A stretch of DNA of 55,148 bases from Clostridiales bacterium (lineage in GTDB: Bacteria > Bacillota > Clostridia > Christensenellales > Pumilibacteraceae). Of this stretch, positions 51,538 through 55,148 are shown piece after piece. The position numbers and the translations under genes were made by a program. The notes below the pieces were generated by a model that saw nothing but the letters and a program-made list of their open reading frames with translations, was not told the origin of the DNA and did no database searches. Within the stretch, counting starts at the first letter, position 1. Each line of letters opens with the position of its first letter. The DNA lies in the NCBI GenBank assembly GCA_029066805.1, contig JAIEFT010000028.1, forward strand, positions 1 through 55,148, read 5' to 3'.

Positions 51538-53855
51538 TGAAAGTATTCAAAGACTTGGAATTCGATTTAATTTTGAATAATATATCGGCTCTTGCAGCAT
51601 CGCCGGTGGTTGCCGAAGCGATACAAAACACCGTACCGACTACGGATTTAAATGACGCAAAAAAACTTTTGACGCAGACCGGCAACGCAGTAAACGTGCT
51701 TGCATCGCATCGCCCGAGCCTCGCTTTTGATGACATAGGGGTGTTGTTGAGCAAAGCAAAAGTGGGCGGAGTGCTCACACCGAAAGAATTATTGTCTGTT
51801 ACGGAACATATTCGAGCTTTGCGGTCGCTTAAAAATAGTGTCGAAAGCACCGAGGGTTGCGATAGTCTTAAGGACATAACCGCATATGCTCGTGTGTGTG
51901 ACGAACTGGAGTACGCAATCGATTCCGCTATCGAAAATGAAACCGATATAAAGGATAACGCAAGCGAAAAACTGTACGGCATCCGTAGAGCTATTATTCG
52001 CGCCAATGCTCGTTTGAGAGAAAAGCTTGATAGCTTTACGCGCCAAAACAATATTAGCAAGTATTTACAGGATAATATTGTAACCGTGCGCGGCGGCCGA
52101 TATGTTTTGCCGGTTCGCAACGATTGCAGGGGAAATGTCAAAGGTTTGGTTCACGATATATCTTCGACCGGTGCGACGGTATTTATTGAGCCGTTCGCAG
52201 TGGTGGAAGCGAATAACGAGATCATCACCTTAAAAACCGAGGAATCTAACGAGATTGAGCGCATACTTGCCGAACTGAGCGAAAAGGTGGTAAAAAACGC
52301 GCATGAGCTAGCCGTCGCGCAAGAAGTGCTTACCGAGTGTGGTATTATATTTGCAAAAGCCGAGTACGCCAAACAGACCAATGCATATTGTCCGAACATT
52401 AATGATGTCGGCAATATCAATATCATAGGGGCGCGTCACCCGTTGATTGATTCCGTCACTGTCGTACCGGTAGATATATCCTTGGGCGACAAAAGATTGC
52501 TATTAATATCCGGTCCAAACACTGGTGGAAAGACCGTTGCTTTAAAGACAGTCGGACTGTTTTCACTTATGGCGGCGTGCGGAATATTTGTGCTCGCCAA
52601 CGAGGGTAGCGCGGTAAGTATTTTTGATAAAATCTATTGCGATATAGGTGATTCGCAAAGTATATCGCAGTCGCTTAGCACATTTTCCGCGCACGTTACC
52701 AATCTTTCGCGTATAATGTCCGAAATGGACGAGCGGTCGCTTGTACTATTGGACGAGGTGGGTGACGGCACAGATCCCGACGAGGGAGCTGCGCTCGCAA
52801 TAGCCGTAATAAAAAAGATTTTACGTACGCGGTCTACTTCGGTAATAACCACTCATTTTAATTCCGTAAAGGAGTTTGCGCTTGGAAGCAATAGCATAGC
52901 CAATGCGTGTATGCAGTTCGACAACGTCAACTTCCGCCCGACATACAAAATTCTCAACGGTGTGTCAGGATCGAGCTACGCTTTAGAGATAGCCGAAAGG
53001 CTCGGTTTGGAAAAGGATATAGTGGACGATGCAAAAGCCGCATTGAGCACCGAAAAGGTTGCGTTTGACCGAATATTACGCGAAGCGGAAAACTTGCGCA
53101 ATCAAGCAGAAAAAGAAAGATCGGATAGCGAAGCGCTTCGCATACAAGCGCGTATCGACGCAGATAAGTCACGGCAAATTAAATACGAGTATGAGCAAAA
53201 GCTTAAGGAAGTCAACGAAAAATCGCGCGCTATGATTAAACATCTTGCCGACGAATATTCGGACCGAGCGGAAGCAGTTATTGAAGAAATTAAGAAATGT
53301 TTAAAGACTGCCGATGAAGCAGTGTTATTTAAAGCACGCAAAATAGCCAAGCAAATTTATAACGGTGTGCCGTCGGAGCAAGTGAAACCCGAAGTGTCGG
53401 AGCGTCCGCCGCAACCGAGCGAATTGACAGTGGGAAAAAGCGTATTTGTTACCGGACTTAATAAACACGGAATAATAGCAAGCCCTCCCCGTAGTAACAA
53501 AGTGCTTGTATCTATCGGCTCAGTCAAAACGGAAATACCGATTTCGTCACTTTTGTTGGTAGTAGAACAAACCGAAAAACAAAGTCAGAACAAATCGTCT
53601 CGCGACAGCAGAGACCCGGAAAATAAAGAGATAATGCTTCTTGGCAAAACAGTCGATGAAGCAACCTCTGAAATAGAGTTAATATTGTCGGACATTCCAC
53701 CCCGTAGCGTTTTAAGAATTGTGCACGGAAAGGGAACAGGCGCGCTGGGTAAGGGAATTCAGGCGTATTTAAAACATCACAAAAGAATTAAATCGTTCCG
53801 TTACGGTAGATACGGCGAGGGCGATACGGGCGTCACTATTGCCGAAATAAAGTAA
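51537..53855 (+). CDS. mutS2: MutS2 family ATPase with altered Smr domain
   Basis: The 772-residue protein has the MutS core and ATPase: Walker A SGPNTGGKTVALKTVG (near residues 327-342), LSTFSAHVTNLSRI, Walker B LVLLDEVGDGTDPDEG (near 401-416), then a coiled-coil region, a KOW-like segment and a C-terminal Smr domain with VHGKGTGALGKGIQ near 723-736. MutS2 acts on branched DNA and on collided ribosomes in Bacillus subtilis. The Smr entry motif, usually LDLRG, reads IMLLGK here, so the conserved Asp and Arg are missing. It shares TAATG with the U32 gene. Confidence 0.94.
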   Translation: MKVFKDLEFDLILNNISALAASPVVAEAIQNTVPTTDLNDAKKLLTQTGNAVNVLASHRPSLAFDDIGVLLSKAKVGGVLTPKELLSVTEHIRALRSLKNSVESTEGCDSLKDITAYARVCDELEYAIDSAIENETDIKDNASEKLYGIRRAIIRANARLREKLDSFTRQNNISKYLQDNIVTVRGGRYVLPVRNDCRGNVKGLVHDISSTGATVFIEPFAVVEANNEIITLKTEESNEIERILAELSEKVVKNAHELAVAQEVLTECGIIFAKAEYAKQTNAYCPNINDVGNINIIGARHPLIDSVTVVPVDISLGDKRLLLISGPNTGGKTVALKTVGLFSLMAACGIFVLANEGSAVSIFDKIYCDIGDSQSISQSLSTFSAHVTNLSRIMSEMDERSLVLLDEVGDGTDPDEGAALAIAVIKKILRTRSTSVITTHFNSVKEFALGSNSIANACMQFDNVNFRPTYKILNGVSGSSYALEIAERLGLEKDIVDDAKAALSTEKVAFDRILREAENLRNQAEKERSDSEALRIQARIDADKSRQIKYEYEQKLKEVNEKSRAMIKHLADEYSDRAEAVIEEIKKCLKTADEAVLFKARKIAKQIYNGVPSEQVKPEVSERPPQPSELTVGKSVFVTGLNKHGIIASPPRSNKVLVSIGSVKTEIPISSLLLVVEQTEKQSQNKSSRDSRDPENKEIMLLGKTVDEATSEIELILSDIPPRSVLRIVHGKGTGALGKGIQAYLKHHKRIKSFRYGRYGEGDTGVTIAEIK

Positions 53856-53880
53856 ACCGTCAGTTCAAATAATAATGATT

Positions 53881-53908
53881 TTACCGCGCTCAATAGTGCG
53901 GTAATTTT
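53881..53908. terminator. Bidirectional terminator between mutS2 and the convergent small gene
   Basis: TTACCGC pairs with GCGGTAA, followed on the plus strand by TTTTAT and on the minus strand by AAATCATTATTATT. The stop codon of the minus-strand gene (53892-53890) lies inside the hairpin. Confidence 0.7.
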
Positions 53909-54360
53909 ATAGTAGTTAATTCCTGATACGAGTACGCTAAATAATATATTTCCTGAGGATAAATATCGTGATTGTTGAATAAATCAATAGATAAAACATA
54001 TACAATATAGTTAGTAGCGCGCAAATCAAGCGTCTTTATATCGTCATACTTGTTGGCTAATATCGCTTTAGCGTATTCTTCAAATCTGTCTTCTATAGGA
54101 AAATATGCACTGTCTACAGTAGTGTAAAACGATCTATTCCGTCGACGAATGCATGTTATTATCTCGTCCGCGGAATAGGGTGTTATCTTATCGTTGAGTA
54201 GAAGATTAAGAGTGACGCAATCGCAAATCAGTTTACTCGATAAGTATTGCATACTTTTAAAATGCTGTGAAACCACGCCGGCGACTTGCGCTCTACAGCC
54301 GCTCTTTAACGACGCTTCGGCAAGTTTGAATATAGTGTTTTCATCGATTTTTGTTTTCAT
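53890..54360 (-). CDS. Unrecognised protein, 156 residues, downstream of tmcAL
   Basis: I do not recognise this protein. It is hydrophilic, probably helical, with no signal peptide or membrane segment, and contains an RRRNRSFY basic patch near residue 72 and many Asp and Tyr residues in the second half. Its ATG overlaps the tmcAL stop by 4 nt (ATGA), so translation is coupled to that tRNA-modification gene. Its last codons lie within the intergenic hairpin. Cysteines near residues 21, 46, 48 and 69 do not form a clear metal site. Confidence 0.68.
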   Translation of the reverse strand: MKTKIDENTIFKLAEASLKSGCRAQVAGVVSQHFKSMQYLSSKLICDCVTLNLLLNDKITPYSADEIITCIRRRNRSFYTTVDSAYFPIEDRFEEYAKAILANKYDDIKTLDLRATNYIVYVLSIDLFNNHDIYPQEIYYLAYSYQELTTIKLPHY

Positions 54361-55148
54361 ATTTTCACCAAAGAGTAGTTATAATAGTCGCCTATTATAT
54401 CTGATAGAGTATTATAAAGCGATATTGCATTAAAATCCGCACTAGATACACTAAAAATATCACTGTTTTCTATAGATTTTTTAATTTCTGCATTGTTTGT
54501 CTTTACAAATTCAGGCAATATCGAAAAATCAAATTTTTTGCTACAAGCTAATAGGCGAGTTATAAACGGCTTGCACGTAAGGGTTTTATCTATGCCTAAC
54601 AGCAAGTCCAAATATAATCTATTAATGCGTTTTTTACTGTAACGTTTACCGATTACCGCTTCTGTAATATCGTTTATGTTACTTAAGTGAGAAACATTTT
54701 TCAGCAGATATTCCATCCCTTCGGAGCAATCGCGCAAATTTTTTATTTCGTCTATATTTGCTCGTTTTAGCGCATACAGAGCTAATTTATTAAATAGCTT
54801 CATGTCTGCGGCGTGCGTGCGGCGTTGCTCACAAATTTTGTCGTATTTAAACGGGATATATCTTTGCATGGTGCTTAGGTCTGCGGCGCGTATTGCTGTT
54901 GCTGAAGCATATACGCCGTTTATTGTTGTGTCGTTATATTGTGAGCCTATACGCTGAATAATCAGCGGTTGTATATTCGCGCAGTATTTATATATAGCGG
55001 AAATGTATTCTATGCAAAGTATATTGTTGGGATCGTTAAATAGTGGTGCGATTGTGTGGCTATTTGGGTACAATTCGTCAAATATTTTGGCAAGCGCCGT
55101 GGCGGATGCTGCATTATAGCTTTTTCCGCAATCTAGCTGGGCTTTTAG
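54357..55148 (-). CDS. tmcAL: tRNA(Met) cytidine acetate ligase TmcAL, C-terminal part
   Basis: The frame is open to the window edge, so the N-terminus is missing. The visible part matches the second half of TmcAL (formerly DUF795), which activates acetate with ATP to acetylate the wobble cytidine of elongator tRNA-Met in Bacillota. Motifs are LFNDPNNILCIEYISAI (usually PNNILGIEY), SATAIRAA (the ISSATAIR motif), and the helical C-terminus with CSEGMEYLL, KRYSKKRINRLYLDLLLGI. The usual glycine of NNILGIEY is a cysteine. It overlaps the following small gene by 4 nt. Confidence 0.9.
   Translation of the reverse strand, partial: LKAQLDCGKSYNAASATALAKIFDELYPNSHTIAPLFNDPNNILCIEYISAIYKYCANIQPLIIQRIGSQYNDTTINGVYASATAIRAADLSTMQRYIPFKYDKICEQRRTHAADMKLFNKLALYALKRANIDEIKNLRDCSEGMEYLLKNVSHLSNINDITEAVIGKRYSKKRINRLYLDLLLGIDKTLTCKPFITRLLACSKKFDFSILPEFVKTNNAEIKKSIENSDIFSVSSADFNAISLYNTLSDIIGDYYNYSLVKI

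Overview
The window looks like a chromosomal segment of an endospore-forming, Gram-positive bacterium of the Bacillota, most likely a Clostridia-type organism. I infer this from the spoIIA operon (anti-anti-sigma factor, anti-sigma factor, sigma F), the spoVAC-D-E genes and a yunB homologue; from the Gram-positive heat-shock sets ctsR-mcsA-mcsB-clpC (with a CtsR operator) and hrcA-grpE-dnaK-dnaJ (with a CIRCE operator); and from a phenylalanine T-box leader. No rRNA, tRNA, CRISPR array, phage or insertion-sequence transposase gene was recognised. Genus-level placement cannot be made from the sequence alone.

Layout: (1) 1-6139, a tightly overlapping housekeeping operon: coaBC (3' end), priA, def, fmt, rsmB, rlmN. 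(2) 6244-11814: rplS with its own promoter and terminator, a 1218-residue membrane-anchored protein resembling a cut-down, catalytically dead cyclic glucan synthase, and rarA. (3) 11866-17425: an ABC-2 exporter pair, dCMP deaminase, and a convergent MerR-regulated ABC exporter operon. (4) 17564-22897: the CtsR operon, then long-form hpf. (5) 22923-25510: pgi, an HPr-like protein lacking the phosphorylatable histidine, and an unrecognised gene. (6) 25521-25965: a 445-bp gene-free segment bounded by matching inverted repeats, resembling a non-autonomous mobile element. (7) 26001-30943: GtrA and glycerophosphodiesterase genes divergent from lepA-hemW, then a DUF3267 putative metalloprotease. (8) 31035-37873: the HrcA heat-shock operon, ackA, comF-like. 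(9) 37879-45721: rny, spoIIA operon, an AraC regulator, two small genes, spoVAC-D-E, yunB. (10) 45755-53855: T-box leader, pheS-pheT-U32 peptidase-mutS2. (11) 53890-end, minus strand: an unknown small gene and the 3' part of tmcAL.

Promoters are easy to read here: most have a TTGnnn hexamer, a 17-bp spacer and an extended TGn-TATAAT-like -10. The most unusual pattern is that several of them lie so close to the gene that transcription should begin at the start codon. In rarA, lepA, the DUF3267 gene and the araC-type gene, the last base of the -10 box is exactly 7 nt before the A of ATG and no Shine-Dalgarno sequence is present; the glycerophosphodiesterase gene is nearly the same. These look like leaderless mRNAs, coexisting with neighbours that have strong GGAGG sites. 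A 32-codon ORF in front of spoVAC has the same geometry behind a sigma-G-like promoter.

Other points of note are the inactive-looking GH94/cyclic-glucan-synthase relative, the His15-less HPr, a MutS2 whose Smr domain has lost the LDLR residues, an rny transcript that would begin with a stem-loop, and a MerR promoter with the classical 19-bp spacer and internal dyad.
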